Source: Mytilus galloprovincialis (lineage: Eukaryota > Mollusca > Bivalvia > Mytilida > Mytilidae). Taken from it: DNA of 64,000 nt. Numbering within the stretch: the first letter of the stretch is position 1; each line of letters begins with the position of its first letter. Both the position numbers and the translations under genes were made by a program. Shown here piece by piece: positions 38,528 to 53,772 of the stretch. The stretch spans positions 6,763,001 through 6,827,000 of the forward strand of contig NC_134838.1 of the NCBI RefSeq assembly GCF_965363235.1. Direction: 5' to 3'. The notes under the pieces were generated by a model. It saw only the letters and a program-made list of their open reading frames with translations. It searched no databases and had not been told where the DNA came from.

Positions 38528-41200
38528 AACCTGAAAACTCTATGGCAAAAACTCACATATAGGGAGAAACTGATAACGCTTTGGCACAATTTCACTCGTA
38601 GCGAGAAACTGGTAACACTTTTGCAAACATTCACACGTAGCGAGAAACTGGTAACGCTCTGGCAAAAACTCACACGTAGGGAGAAACTGATAACGCTTTG
38701 GCAAAAACTCACACGTAGGGAGAAACTGATAACGCTTTGGCAAAAACTCACACGTAGGGAGAAACTGGTAACGCTTTGGCAAAAACTCACACGTAGGGAG
38801 AAACTGGTAACGCTTTGGCAAAAACTCGCACGTAGGGAGAAACTGATAATGCTTTGGCAAAAACTCACACTTAGGGAGAAACTGGTAACGCTTTGGCTAA
38901 AACTCACACGTAGGGAGAAACTGGTAACGCTCTGGCAAAAACTCACACGTAGGGAGAAACTGATAACGCTTTGGCACAACTTCACTCGTAGCGAGAAACT
39001 TGTAACACTTTGGCAAAAACTCACACGTAGGGAGAAACCGATAATGCTTTGGCAAAAACTCACACGTAGGGAGAAACTGATAACGCTTTGGCAAAAACTC
39101 ACATGTAGGGAGAAACTGATAATGCTTTGGCAAAAACTCACACGTAGGGAGAAACTAATAACGCTTTGGCAAAAACTCACACGTAGGGAGAAACTGGTAA
39201 CGCTTTGGCACAATTTCACTCGTAGCGAGAAACTGGTAACGCTTTGGCAAAAATTCACACGTTGCAAGAAACTGGTAACGCTCTGGCAAAAATTCACACG
39301 TAGCGAGAAACTTGTAACGCTTTGGCAAAAACTCACATGTAGGGAAAACTGATAATGCTTTGGCAAAAACTCACACGTAGGGAGAAACTGGTAACGCTTT
39401 GAACAATTTCACTCGTAGCGAGAAACTGGTAACACTTTGGCAAAAACTCACACGTAGCGAGAAACTGGTAACGCTCTGGCAAAAATTCACACGTAGCGAA
39501 AAGCTTGTAACGCTTTTGCAAAAACTCACATGTAGGGAAAACTGATAACGTAATGGCAAACAATCACATGTAGGGAGAATTACTAATGCTTTGGCAAAAA
39601 CTCACACGTATAGGGAACACCAATCTAACTAAAAACCGATCTCTCATCGCTCCTGTTTCTGATATGTCGCGTGGGAGATCTAACGAAACCTGCTTTGAGG
39701 TCACATGTGAGTGACCTCGTAGGTGTGTCTTTTTCGACCAATGAAATTGAGTCTTCCACGATCTTGGAAGTTTAACGTAAGGCAAAGGGATGTAACTCAT
39801 TTTATTTACGACGAAATCGTCAGTCAAAATAATTCATAAACTTTTTTGATTGGCTTATTAATAGGTCGTCAACTCATTTGCATATCTTTATAAATTCATA
39901 ACTTTTAGTTCACTCACATGTGACCTCAAAGCCGGTTTCGTTAGATCTCCCACGCGACATATCAGAAACAGGAGCCATGAGAGATCGGTTTTTAATTAGA
40001 TTGAGGGAACACAGATAACGCCATATCAAAAACTCACGCATAGGGAGAAACTGCAACGCTATGGCAAAACTTACACTTAGGCAAAAGTTGGCAACGCTAT
40101 GGAAAAACTAACAAGTAGGAAGAAACTATAACGTTATGGCAAAACTCCTACGTAGGGAGAGACTGACAACGCTATAGCAAACCTCACAGGTAGGAAGAAA
40201 ATGATAACGTTAATGCAAAAACTCTTACGTAGGGAGTTAATGATAACGGTATAGAAAAACTCACTCGTAGGGAGAAACTGACAACGCTATGGCAAACCTT
40301 ACACGTAGGGACACCCTAGGAACGCTATGGCAAAACTCGAAGGGAGAAACTGATAACGATATGGCAAAAACTCACAAGTATGCAGAAACTCACCACATTA
40401 TAGTAAAACTTCCACGTAGAGAGACACTGTCAAAGATATGGCAAAATCCACACGTTAGGAGAAACTGGTAAAGCTTAGCAACACTCACAAGTAGGGAGAA
40501 ACTGTTAAGGTATGAAAAACGCTCATGTCAGGTGAAACTGACAACGACATGGCAAAAACGAACACGAAGAACGAAAAAACTGATAACGTTGTGGCAAAAA
40601 CTCAAAAGTAGGGAGAAACTGGTAACGCTGTTGAAAAACTCACACGTATGGAGAAACTGGTAACGCTATTGCAAAACTCACTCGTAGGAAGAAGCTTGTA
40701 TCTCTTTATCAAAACTCACACCTAGGGAGGAACTGACAAAACTATGGAAAAAACTCACACATAGGGAGACACTGGTAACGTTATGGCAAAAACTCATACG
40801 CAAGGATAAGCTGGCAACATTATGGCAAAAACTCACACGTACGGAGAAACTGACAATTCTATGGCAAAATTCAAACGTAGTGAGCAAATGGAAATGCAAT
40901 GGCAAAAATTCAACGTAGGGACTAATAACATTACGAAAACACTCACACGTAGGGAGAAAATGGCAACAATATGGCCAAAACAAATATATATAGGGAGAAA
41001 CTGATATCGTTATGGCAAAAACTTACAAGTCGAGAGGAACTTGCTAAGTTATGGCAAAATCTCACACACAAGAGAGAAACTGGCAACGTTATAGCAAAAA
41101 TTCACACGTTGGTAGAAATTGATTAATGTTATGGCAAAACAATACACATAAGGAGTAACTTGCAATGTTATGGCAAAAACGCACACGTTTGGAAAACTAG
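38528..41200. repeat. 39-bp minisatellite, homogeneous left part and decayed right part
   Basis: The unit is ACTCACACGTAGGGAGAAAC followed by TGATAACGCTTTGGCAAAA. From 38528 to 39611 copies are about 90% alike; from 40013 to 41200 they are heavily diverged but keep AGGGAGAAACTG and ATGGCAAAA. The 39-bp period equals 13 codons and opens long frames on both strands (for example minus 38398-39366 and plus 38621-39352). A MITE interrupts the array at 39621-40003. Confidence 0.95.
39621..40003. mobile_element. 383-bp Mutator-like MITE with 9-bp target duplication
   Basis: Long inverted ends of about 100 bp begin CAATCTAACTAAAAACCGAT at the left and, inverted, CAATCTAATTAAAAACCGAT at the right. 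AGGGAACAC lies directly on both sides (39612-39620 and 40004-40012). A 9-bp duplication plus long inverted ends is the Mutator (MULE) pattern. Removing the element restores an ordinary 39-bp array unit. No transposase. Confidence 0.87.
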
Positions 41201-41530
41201 CTTTGTTTTAACAAAAAAAAGCTAAAACGACGAAACGATATACAATTTCCTAAAATTCTACATAGACTGGGGAACCCTAATCCATCTAATTATTTCTACA
41301 TAAAGAAATAGAAGCTTAGTTGAAATCCGTCCCCTTTTAAGTAGATTGTAAAATCTAGACCAATTTAGCATTGTCTATTCAAATGAAATTGAAAAACTGA
41401 AGTAAGAAGAAGCGGGCCAATTTTTAAGCCCCACACCTTAAAAAGAGTCTCTCAAAATCCTGAATCGCTCACTATAAAATTTTGCTGAAAATCTTTTATC
41501 AATGATTATTTTTGCTTTTCAATATTTAAT
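41201..41530. other. Spacer, no gene seen
   Basis: AT-rich, with no element recognised. Confidence 0.4.
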
Positions 41531-43850
41531 AATGAGTGGCTTAAAAATGCAATTTAAATGTTCTTTGTATCTGCCATATTTTCTTCAAAAGCAAAAAACG
41601 CATTTTACCCCTATGTTCCATTTTAGCCATAGTGGCTATGTTTCTTGACATGCAAGGAAATAAAATACAAACTTATTCTAGATACGCTGAAACTCATTCA
41701 GCCCAAGATTGGCTCATAATATTTCAGCAGTTTCAAAGCAGAAGATTTTTAAAGTAAGGGAAGCAAACTAGATGAACAAAGTGTGAAAAATTGTCTTTAA
41801 AGGACAATAACTCCCTTCAAAAGTTCAATTGACAAGTTTGGTCATATAAACTTTTTTGTAAATCTTACTTCGCCCGAACATTTTTTTCTGTTAAACAGTT
41901 TATCATTATCTTCAATAATATTCAACAAGAGTGCACACGCTGAAATGTCTCGCCTTCTATACTAATCATTGATATTATGTTGATAGTCCTAAGTATAAAG
42001 CTAAGCTTTAATACAACTGTCACATAAACTTAACATTAACCAAGATAACTAAACAAAGACCAATGAACCTTGAAAATGAGGTCAAGGTCAGATGAACCAT
42101 GCCAGGCAGACATGTACAGCTAACAATGCTTCTATACAACATATATAGTTGACCTATTACTTATAGTTTAAGAAAAATAGACCAAAACACAAAAACTTAA
42201 CACTGTGCAATGAACCGTGAAAATGAGGTCACGGTCAAATAAAAGACAAATAAAACCTGCGCGACTGACATAAAGATCATAAAATATTTCCATACACCAA
42301 ATATAGATGACCTATTGCATATAGTATTAGATAAAAAGACCAAAACTCAAAAACTTAACTTTGACCACTGAACCATGAAAATTAGGTCAAGGTCACATGA
42401 CATCTGCCCGCTAGATAGGTACACCTTACAATCATTCCATACAACAAATATAGTAGACCTATTGCATATAGTATGAGAAAAACAGACCAAAACACAAAAA
42501 TTTAACTATAACCACTGAACCATGAAAATGAGGTCAAGGTCAGATGACACCTGCCAGTTGGACATGTACACCTTACAGTCCTTCCATACACCGAATATAC
42601 TAGCCCTATTGCTTGTAGTATCTGAGATATGGACTTGACCACCAGAACTTAACCTTGTTCACTGATCCATGAAATGAGGTCGAGGTCTATTGAAAACTGT
42701 CTGACAGACATGAGGACCTTTCAAGGTACGCACATATCAAATATAGTTATCCTATTACTTATAATAAGAGAGAATTCAACATTACAAAAACTCTGAACTT
42801 TTTTTTCAAGTGGTCACTGAACCATGAAAATGAGGTCAAGGACATTGGACATGTGACTGACGGAAACTTCGTAACATGAGGCATCTATATACAAAGTATG
42901 AAGCATCCAGGTCTTCCACTTTCTAAAATATAAAGCTTTTAAGAAGTTAGCTAACACCGCCGCCGCCGCCGCCACCGGATCACTATCCCTATGTCGAGCT
43001 TTCTGCAACAAAAGTTGCAGGCTCGACAAAAAATCATCAAAAACTGCAAAAATTTCGTTAAAATAACAAATTAAGTGGCAACAAGCTAAAATTGGGTTGT
43101 TCAGTTCGGCTGAAAATTTCAGGGCTGATGTATATTGAACATTTAAACTCCACATGAGATTTGCGGTTTATGCTTTAGTTTTTGAGATATAATCTTATAA
43201 CTGCATTTGACCCCTGTTTTCAATTTTTAGCGATAACAGCCATGTTTTGATTAATCAAAACTCCGGATTCAATTTATCAACTTGATACCTTAAGAAACAT
43301 TCAGTTAAATTTTAAAAGTATAAGGCCCATTAGTTTCAAGGAAGATTTTTAAATGTAGGCAAACATGATGGACACATTGTGTAAAAATGTCTTTAAAGGC
43401 CAATCACTCCTTAAGGGGTCAATTGACAATTTTAGTCATATAAACTCTTTTTTTTATATATATATTTTACTTTGCTGAACATTATTGCTGTGTACTGTCT
43501 ATCTGAAAATTTCATGGCTGATAGATCATGACCTATTGAAAATTTTACCCCATGTCAGATTTGCTTTAACTGCTTTATTTTTTTTAGATACACCATACAA
43601 GCCAAAAACTGTATTTGATCCCTATGTTCTATTTTTATTCATAGCTAGCAGGTTTGTTGATGGATCAAAACTTCGAATTTTTTTATTCATGGCTGGCAGG
43701 TTTGCTGATGGATCAAAACTTCGGATTCAATTTATAAAGTTTAAAGGTATTTGGCTCAGTAGTTTCAGAGGAGTTAATTCTTGCAGTAGTTTACGTCGAC
43801 GACGACAGCTAGACGATGACGAAGACGGACGCCAAGTGATGGCATAAGCT
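41531..43850 (-). repeat. Dispersed repeats F4 and F2, mixed
   Basis: F2 occupies about 42050-43040, with repeated internal units ending AATGAGGTCAAGGTCAGATG and CACCTTACAATC, about 150 bp apart, and a (GCC)n tract at 42957-42973. F4 flanks it at 41540-41900, 43060-43470 and 43470-43850, sharing TTTAAAGGACAATAACTCC, GGTCAATTGACAA and CATATAAAC. Frames at 42814-43155 and 43485-43847 lie inside these repeats and are not genes. Confidence 0.7.
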
Positions 43851-45125
43851 CACATGGGGCCCTTCGTGTTCGGTGAACTAAACAAACACATTTAAACCGC
43901 TGAAACCGGTTGGGAAATATTATTCATAAATCGATATTGTCTAAAACTAAGTTTTAAAAGACGGTTCTTCTGTATATACATTGCGACATGGGGGTTAATT
44001 GAATAATCCTATTTGAAGACATTGATTAACTAGTGCGTTTCTTTCTATAACAGGGGATGAAACTGATTCGAATCAATATATTTACATTAAAGGATTATCT
44101 GCTACAAAATGATATTCTTCTGATAAAAAAAAGTATGGCCAATGAAAATTAAATATCATTGGATTTATAATTTGTCCTTTTTTTTTGGTGCAGTTACACC
44201 ATGACCCTAAGTCTAGAGGAGGGTTATGCGCTTACAAACATGTTTAATATAGCCTCGTGTACATGCTTCTTATTTACGTGCATTTTGTGGTTGGTTTCCG
44301 TCTGTCATCTTTGTTTTTAGTTTGTTATTTCATAAGTCAGGTCGTTGTATTTTTATTTGAATTTATTATATTTGAATTGATTCAATTTTTGTAATGTCAG
44401 GGCCTTTTAAAGCTGGCTGCACGGTAAGGACTGTGTTCATTGTTGAATGCCGTACAGTGACCTATGGTTGCTAAAATCGACTACAGATGAACTCAATTGA
44501 ATATATAGTTTTATTGTCAAACATATCACATTTCCTTATTTGAAAAAACCTCCAAAACGCTTCTTCTGTTATAATTTATCCCCTTTTGTACAAAATAGGG
44601 GCGAAAGATACCATCAGTTTGAAAATAAACTGACAACGCCATGGCGAAAAAATAAATAGGAACCAGACAAATAATAGTACACAAGAAACAACATAGAAAA
44701 CTTAAGCAACACGAACCCCACCAAAACTTTGGGTGATCTCATGTGCTCTAGAAAATGAAAATCTACGAGATAAAGAGCTTTTAAAAAAGACCTGGTATGA
44801 TGCACTAGTTTCAAACACCGAGCTTCTTTAATCCCGATTCTGGCAAAGTTTTAGGATCAATTTGCGAGTTAAACTTGTCATTGTTTCAATCGTATGTTCG
44901 TATGTTTTTTTTTTTGTTATCTATTAGAGTTTATTGTATTGTATATTTTAAATTTCACAAGTTCTTGTTCTTATACATACGATATTATACAATAATTTAA
45001 TAATATATGCCCCCCCCCCCCCTATTTTTATTTTCTACTAAATCTATCAGAAGGATTACATGCTACTGACTTGGGAAATGCACATACCGAATGCTTTTAA
45101 CCCATGTTTGAGAGAATTCAAGTCT
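43851..45125. other. Spacer with an F1 fragment and a poly-C tract
   Basis: A diverged F1a copy lies at about 44390-44545 (CAGGGCCTTTTAAAGCTGGC, GCCGTACAGTGACCTATGGT). A run of 15 C is at 45010-45024. No gene is supported. Confidence 0.5.
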
Positions 45126-45273
45126 CAGAGGCGGATTTAGGTTTACGGTTTGGCTCTTTTGGGGGGAAATTTTTGTTGATTAATAAGTGAATCACTGAAG
45201 GACGACTTGAACCCCTCTAATGCAATAATTGCCCCCCCCCCTTTTTTATAAAAAAAATCTGGATCCGCCACAG
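45126..45273. mobile_element. Complete 148-bp MITE, second copy of the GGCGGATYYAG family
   Basis: It begins CAGAGGCGGATTTAG and ends CTGGATCCGCCACAG, with GTGAATCACTGAAG and C/T runs inside, as in the 14829-14980 copy. Flanks AGTCT and ACTCT are similar but not identical. Confidence 0.75.
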
Positions 45274-45379
45274 ACTCTGCATTGACCTGGGAAACTGCTG
45301 TAATCACATCAAAATAGTCAAACACCAAAGACCAATTGAAAAATACGATTCATCAGGATGAGACATTTAAACACAACAA

Positions 45380-45475
45380 CAAATCCAAATTATCATGTCA
45401 CAAATGTAGGATATGCATACAAGATAATATTCTTTAGTCACAAATGTAGGATATGCATACTAGATAATATTCTTT
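45380..45475. repeat. 39-bp direct duplication
   Basis: AGTCACAAATGTAGGATATG then CATACAAGATAATATTCTTT occurs twice in tandem with one base difference. Confidence 0.85.
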
Positions 45476-45628
45476 AAAATATAAAAACCAGGAAAGAAAC
45501 ATAAATGTGTCACAAATTTTCCTAGGAACTTCCTTGAAAGAAAGACGAACAATAAACATCTATGATAGTATCAGTTTAATCAGTACTTTTTGGAAAAAGA
45601 ATCAAGTCTAAAATAGAGCGCCATATTG

Positions 45629-45674
45629 TTTATTGTATGCAAGGTTTTATATATGGTACCTTTATGTTTTTATT
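45629..45674 (-). terminator. Candidate polyadenylation signals of actin C
   Basis: AATAAA reads on the minus strand at 45674-45669 and 45634-45629, 146-191 bp beyond the stop codon. Confidence 0.5.
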
Positions 45675-45819
45675 ACAAATATAAAAATGTATAACAAGAG
45701 AAAATTTGAACACTTGACTGTTAAATATAACGAGTGACGGATAACATGATATACTGCCTTGTATATATGTTAGATGATATGGGACGACATTGCACAATCC
45801 AAATCAGTAAATGTATTGT

Positions 45820-48664
<2,845 letters not shown>

Positions 48665-48744
48665 TTATTTCTTGGGTGTTATTTCTCCACGTGCGAACCT
48701 TTCAACTTGTTAGAGTATTGTGAAGTAATCCTAGGTGGGTGTCT

Positions 48745-48806
48745 ACTTTATATGTAAAATGGGCGGAGATTTCTCGGAATTGTAAGGTAAAAAAATCCAT
48801 ATATGG
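48745..48806 (-). promoter_or_regulatory. Actin C promoter with CArG, GC and TATA boxes
   Basis: Moving away from the ATG (48655): TATAAA (48752-48747), GGGCGGAG GC box (48761-48768) and CArG box CCATATATGG (48797-48806). The TATA element is about 95 bp from the ATG and 45 bp from the CArG box. The same set occurs upstream of actin B. Only one CArG box is seen here. Confidence 0.72.
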
Positions 48807-48829
48807 TCAACCCTATAGTGATTATTTAA

Positions 48830-49333
48830 TCAGGTGTATCGAGTATACGTCATTCAAGTTTACTGGGGTACATATAATAATACTCATGTTTATGACACAA
48901 TTAAAGTTTGCCCTAAAACTAAAAATTACATTTCAATTCTATGCCATTAGGGTACATTCAATTGTGATTTATTTGCGATAAAATTTTATGATAAAACAAA
49001 AATTTATCTTAAAACCGGTTTAGACACTCATTCCATTTGGCGACCATACCCGCATATCCCTATAATTATATTTTTCAAAATAATAATCAATCATCTTACT
49101 TACTTACCTACTTGAAGTTTTATTTTTCTCGATCAATGTAACATTTTATTTCACACTCAAAAATTAAAATGAAATAGAAAAAATATTGATAGATAGATAT
49201 ATATGTTTTAAGTACATATAAATACATGAAATACATTGTGTTACAAATTAAAACATATGCAGTCAATAATCATGTATATTTCTAGCCAACCAGCCTTAAG
49301 GATGTCTGCTTGTCATGGTTTGGAATTTTTGTC
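48830..49333. other. Spacer upstream of actin C, no gene seen
   Basis: AT-rich; short frames only. Confidence 0.4.
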
Positions 49334-49690
49334 AGATTCTCGAAATCCTCTGGTTTTAACATTTGAATGCCTTAAAAAATTTTGCCCATGGACCCCCATT
49401 TTTCTTTTTATAAATCTTTTACATGTATAATTATAAGCCATTTGTAAAAGTCTTATAAAATTTTATTTATTTTTTAATAGTTTTTGAGAATTTTAACTGG
49501 CCAATGATAAAGCTATGAAAAATCAAGAGAGAACATTTTCCCGCCAAAACTCCGATGGCTAATATCTCAATAAGCACATTGACCCCTATATTTTTTTTCT
49601 TTTTTGATTCCTCAATTAATCCCCTATCGATATATACTAGTTTTATGGAAAGTTATATATTATGAAACTGAGCAGCAAACATCCTGAAAT
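49334..49690 (+). repeat. Dispersed repeat X, copy 2, uninterrupted
   Basis: It aligns with both halves of 2600-4155 without the 1.2-kb insertion: CCCATGGACCCCCATTTTTC, AAATCTTTTACATGTATAAT, AGAGAGAACATTTTCCCGCC, GAAACTGAGCAGC. Confidence 0.78.
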
Positions 49691-50451
49691 GAATTGAAAA
49701 TATTTACGTTTAAGGAAAGTTTCTTAATGCTGGAAACACGTAATCCATTTTTTGAACGACTTCAATGGTGCAATATCATCTTAAATAACGAAGCAATTGT
49801 TATGCCCATTTGAGAAATTTATTTCAGTAGTTCTAAAACTCACACATAATCATTGAATTAAAAAAAAAACACAAGTAAAACCTGTCAATGATTAAAAGTA
49901 GAATAACCTCAAGACACAAAATCGGGTTTCACATCATTTGGCGATTGAAAACGTCTCCATAACCAATATCGTAAAAGGAAACTCGACGAAAGTATTAGAA
50001 ATATTGGTGATACAGACTTAAAACAGAAACATTAGAGTTTGCAAGATAAACCAACAATGTTATTTATAACTAAGCCATTTGTACATATTTTCTTTTAATA
50101 TTTTGTGTTTTTGTTAATAATATATTGTCAAGAGCTTTAATTACCATTGATGTATATGTGACAGTTACCATGTACTATGTAGATACAACCACAGACACTA
50201 AACTGTACAGACATATAGAGAAGCCGTATTTATATTTATTCAATTTCAAAAATATTTCATATTTTTTAGCCCTTACATTTAACGACCTCCCAACATGTTT
50301 AAAGTTGATATTATTAGTTACATAGTGTGCTAGTGACCTAATGCGGTATATATGGGGTCAGTAAATTCCATATGGGATGAGGGCGAAGCTCGACGTGTGA
50401 AATTTAGACTAGTGACCTATCAAAATGAGCAAGTCTTCAATACTGTAAGCA
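49691..50451. other. Spacer, no gene seen
   Basis: AT-rich; no element recognised. Confidence 0.4.
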
Positions 50452-50724
50452 TTACAGCAGATTTCATTGAGTATGTAGCCAAAGGTAGTATCTTTGGTTA
50501 GCTTGCTTGTTAGCTGAACTGTGAATTCATTATCAGTCAGGTATACTACCCTTCTTTTGAAGTAGCCTAGTCCAACAGACAGATAGATTGGTTATCTGCC
50601 GGACTAGTCTACTCTTAAAGGAGGATAGTTTACCTGACCTAACAATGACTTCACGGTTCAGCTAACAAGCAAGCTAACCAACGATATTACCTTTGAATAC
50701 ACACTCAATGAAATCCGCTGTAAG
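50452..50724. mobile_element. ~273-bp foldback element, copy 1
   Basis: Arms begin ATTACAGCAGATTTCATTGA and end TCAATGAAATCCGCTGTAAG. Pairing continues through GGTTAGCTTGCTTGTTAGCT and AGTCTACT to a short centre. The same element occurs at 62441-62717. No coding capacity. Confidence 0.85.
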
Positions 50725-50877
50725 AAACTACTTCCATTGACCCTACAAAAACAGATACCAACAATAACAACTTGTTAGGTTTAAATGTGTTTTATGAATT
50801 TATTTCAATCTTAATCATCACTTTCTTCGTCTGTTGAAACCTTTACGATTCTTTTCTCAGTACCGTTTTGTTTTTAT

Positions 50878-51010
50878 AAAGGGACGTAACACCACTACTA
50901 ACCGTGTATGAAATAAGCCCAGCCTCCCTAATAACTTATAAGGAATGTAAAGGGACGTAACACCACTACCAACCGTGTATGAGATAAGCCCCGCCTCCCT
51001 ACTAACCTAA
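50878..51010. repeat. ~71-bp direct duplication
   Basis: AAAGGGACGTAACACCACTA then ACCGTGTATGA and ATAAGCC-GCCTCCCTA occurs twice in tandem. Confidence 0.85.
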
Positions 51011-51105
51011 TATGAAATATACACGGTCTCCACGAGGGCGCTTTTAACCAATCATATTCCTAGAAATGTATAGGAGGTAAGATAATCATATGTTCCAAGA
51101 CGGGA

Positions 51106-51540
51106 GCCTGCAGTCCAGTGGTTGTCGTCGGTCATGACTGTCCATCTTTTTTTTTCGTAAAACGTTTTTGTTATAAGTTATAAAAAAAGAAAAGGAGATA
51201 TGTGTTATGATTGCCAATGAGATGACTATCCACCAAAGTGGATGTAAATAATTATATGCAATCGTATACAGCCTTTAACAATGAGACACATTCATACCGT
51301 ATAGTCGGCTATAAAAGGCCCCGACATGAAAAATAGGAAATAAATTAATTGAGAAAACTAACGGCTTAATTTATAACAAAACAATTCATGAAAAACAAAT
51401 ATGACAGACGTGAACCAACGACAACCACTGAGCTACAGGCGCCTGACTTGGGACAGGCACATCATTAAATAATGCAGCGGGGTTAAACACGTTTGCGAGC
51501 GCTCGACCCTCCCATAACCTGGGACAGAACTATAGAAATA
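51106..51540. repeat. Dispersed repeat F1: short sense start, then a long antisense copy
   Basis: GGGAGCCTGCAGTCCAGTGG at 51106 is sense. From 51183 the sequence is antisense: GGAGATATGTGTTATGATTG, GGCCCCGACATGAAAAATAG, CAACCACTGAGCTACAGGCG, ACTTGGGACAGGCACATCAT. The two orientations face each other, forming an inverted pair. Confidence 0.8.
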
Positions 51541-51994
51541 AGTTGAAAAAGGCTCAACTCATTAGATCGATACATAGAAAAACATAAAACAAAAACATGG
51601 ACGTGGCTTGGTATATATCCATTCATAATCCCTTACAACAAAAATACACTAAGTACTGATCTGAAAGAACATGTACTCATAGCTACTGACAGCTAGTCAA
51701 AAGCCTATAACAACTTATAAAAAATCATGTATCTAAGTCTTTTTAAAACTAAAATAGCAATCGGTACACATCCAACATCCAATGGATTTAGTGTAAAGAC
51801 GTCATTTACAGTCGGAGAAAAATATGATCTTGTGCAATGTCAAAATATAGGTATCGACAGATTGTTGAAAGTAGATACGTATATCATATTTAGTATTTTT
51901 TTAATTTTCTGATAACAAAATCAATATTTATACTAATAAAATAGTATTCACAGGTTTAATTACAGTGTTGAATACGTAACCTTTTAGAATAAGT
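51541..51994. other. Spacer, no supported gene
   Basis: A 61-residue plus frame (51727-51912) has no recognised family. Confidence 0.35.
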
Positions 51995-53020
51995 TTATTC
52001 AAAGTATTAATAAGATTACCCGGATCGTATCCAATTTTTTTCGGGCTCGATTAACAACATTACCGTAAAATTTAGGATGTGCTTTTTCCGTCTGAAATAA
52101 GTTTTCTTCGGGAACAGCCAAACTTGCAAACCAAATCTGTGTATCTATGGAAGAATTTAGTAAAGGTTTAAAGTAATCTGTGGTAATGAAATCCCTAACC
52201 AGCAATACAGAGATTGCGGTCATTAAAATTTAAAAAAAAAGCCACTGCAAACACGGGCATAACGAACGAGTTAGGATATATAAACACCATAAGATTGTGC
52301 TAGAAGAACATCACCGTTCAAAAAAGGAAAATTAACAATATATAGGGAAAGAAAAATCATTCATTTTGTCATAATTTTTGGTGTAGAGTTTCTGGTTTAA
52401 TTATGAAATGTCTAAATCTATAGGGATAAACACTCATTACTGTAAAATTTGATTTTTTAAGGTAAGATCCTGTTGTGAATTTCGACCGTATATATTAAAA
52501 GATTTTTTGATTAAAATTAAACAAAAACAATATCATCAAGATAATGGTATGTGTTGTTGAACTTTTCAATTACTAGTAAATGAAATTTAGACGGGTCTTT
52601 ACTTGGATTGGCCATAAATTGTGATTCAAAATAGGAAAGGAAAAAGTCTACTATTAAAGGGGCACAATTGATACCCATAGGAATACCTACAATCTGTCGA
52701 CAAACTGTATTGCCGAAACGTACATAAATGTTGTTAAGGAGAGAATTTCTGGCTTTAATATATAATCATCTCATTACATCTCAAGTAAGTATATCTAGAT
52801 TATAAGAAGATGTGATATAAGTGCAAATGAGACAACTCTCCATCCAAGTATATCTAGTATATTTACCCTTCTTGTTTGAGAAGACGGCTTTATAAGAGTT
52901 GCAGCAAATAAATTTGAAACCAGATCTATCGAACGACCATATTAAAGTAGGAAAACTTTTTTTGATAAGATTGTGTGGACGTTTAGTGTATAGAGGAGAA
53001 AAGTCAAAATTGTTAGCCAA
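51995..53020 (-). pseudogene. Degenerate Penelope-like retroelement reverse transcriptase
   Basis: On the minus strand, in order: DFSPLYTKRPHNLIKK (near 53000), CKFICCNS-like SGFKFICCNS (near 52920), VGIPMGINCAPLIVDFF (GIPMG at 52687-52673), YHYLDDIVF (YLDD at 52543-52532), SYGVYIS-LVRYARVC (near 52270) and a C-terminal block with KFYGNVVNRARKK (near 52040). The GIPMG-NCAPL and YLDD pair is typical of Penelope-type reverse transcriptase. Frameshifts and stops are frequent and no GIY-YIG endonuclease is visible. A 47-bp repeat F1 fragment is inserted at 52799-52845. Confidence 0.75.
52799..52845 (-). mobile_element. 47-bp F1 fragment with 12-bp target duplication
   Basis: AAGTATATCTAG lies on both sides (52787-52798 and 52846-52857). 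The insert carries GCAAATGAGACAACTCTCCA, the antisense F1a tail found in all longer copies. It breaks the Penelope-like reading frame. Confidence 0.8.
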
Positions 53021-53021
53021 A

Positions 53022-53284
53022 TTAAATGGACCATTTAAAGCATGTCATTTGTTTAATAAAATGCTTCGCAGAGCGCAGCCTGATACGACCGCAGAGGTCG
53101 AACATTGAACAATAGGGGCAAATTTGGACACAATATTCATGCTTGATACTGTCTGAATTTGGATTGTGATCAAATGTTTTACATAATATAGGTTTCTGAC
53201 ACAAAATAAATGTGGTCAAAGATCTAACAAATCTATTGCGCAATACTGTGCAATTGAATGCAAAATAAATTTTGAAGAAAAAAA
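53022..53284. repeat. Repeat-like spacer beside the Penelope fragment
   Basis: It contains CGCAGAGCGCAGCCTGATAC and GACCGCAGAGGTCGAACATT, a block I associate with a common mussel repeat. Two opposing short frames cross it and are not called. Confidence 0.45.
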
Positions 53285-53762
53285 ATATGAATCCCTTTAA
53301 AGAATTGACCCCACCCCCTTAACTTTTAGAAACCCCACTTGGAGCAATAATCCCCAATTCAATCCCAGCCTTTCCTTTGTAGTAAGGAATCTTGTACGAT
53401 TGCAGAGAGATCCATACACTTAAACACAAGTTATTGTCTCGAAACTAGGAAAATGCTTGTTTTTGACCCTTAATTCCTACATGTTTTGGGGAAATTAACC
53501 CAAAACTCTATCCCAACCTTTCCTGTGTTATATAGAACCATGTGGTACAATGTCAGAGAGATATATACACTTACACACAAGTTATTGTCTGGAAACTAGA
53601 AAAAATCTCTTTTTTTTGCCCCTTTTGGGCCCCTAATTCCTAAACTGTTGCCCCCATGACCCCTAAAATGAATCCCAACCTTTTACGTGTGGTATTAAAC
53701 ATTGTTGTACAATTTCAGAGCAATAGAAATACTAATACACAAGTTATTATCCTGAAACTAGA
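53285..53762. repeat. ~165-bp tandem repeat, 3 diverged units
   Basis: Each unit holds ATCCCAACCTTT or AGCCTTTCC, GTACAAT or GTACGAT, AGAGAGAT, ATACACTTA, CACAAGTTATTGTC, and GAAACTAG. Units start near 53285, 53445 and 53610. The last one runs directly into the AAGATATCTT array. Confidence 0.8.
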
Positions 53763-53772
53763 AAAGATAAAA

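Noticed and set aside
38398-39366. Long open frames on both strands (322, 243 and 106 residues)
   Set aside because: They are products of the 39-bp array. Opposing frames are open equally, and array variants do not favour silent changes.
43485-43847. 120-residue plus frame
   Set aside because: It lies inside the F4 dispersed repeat, whose other copies do not keep the frame.
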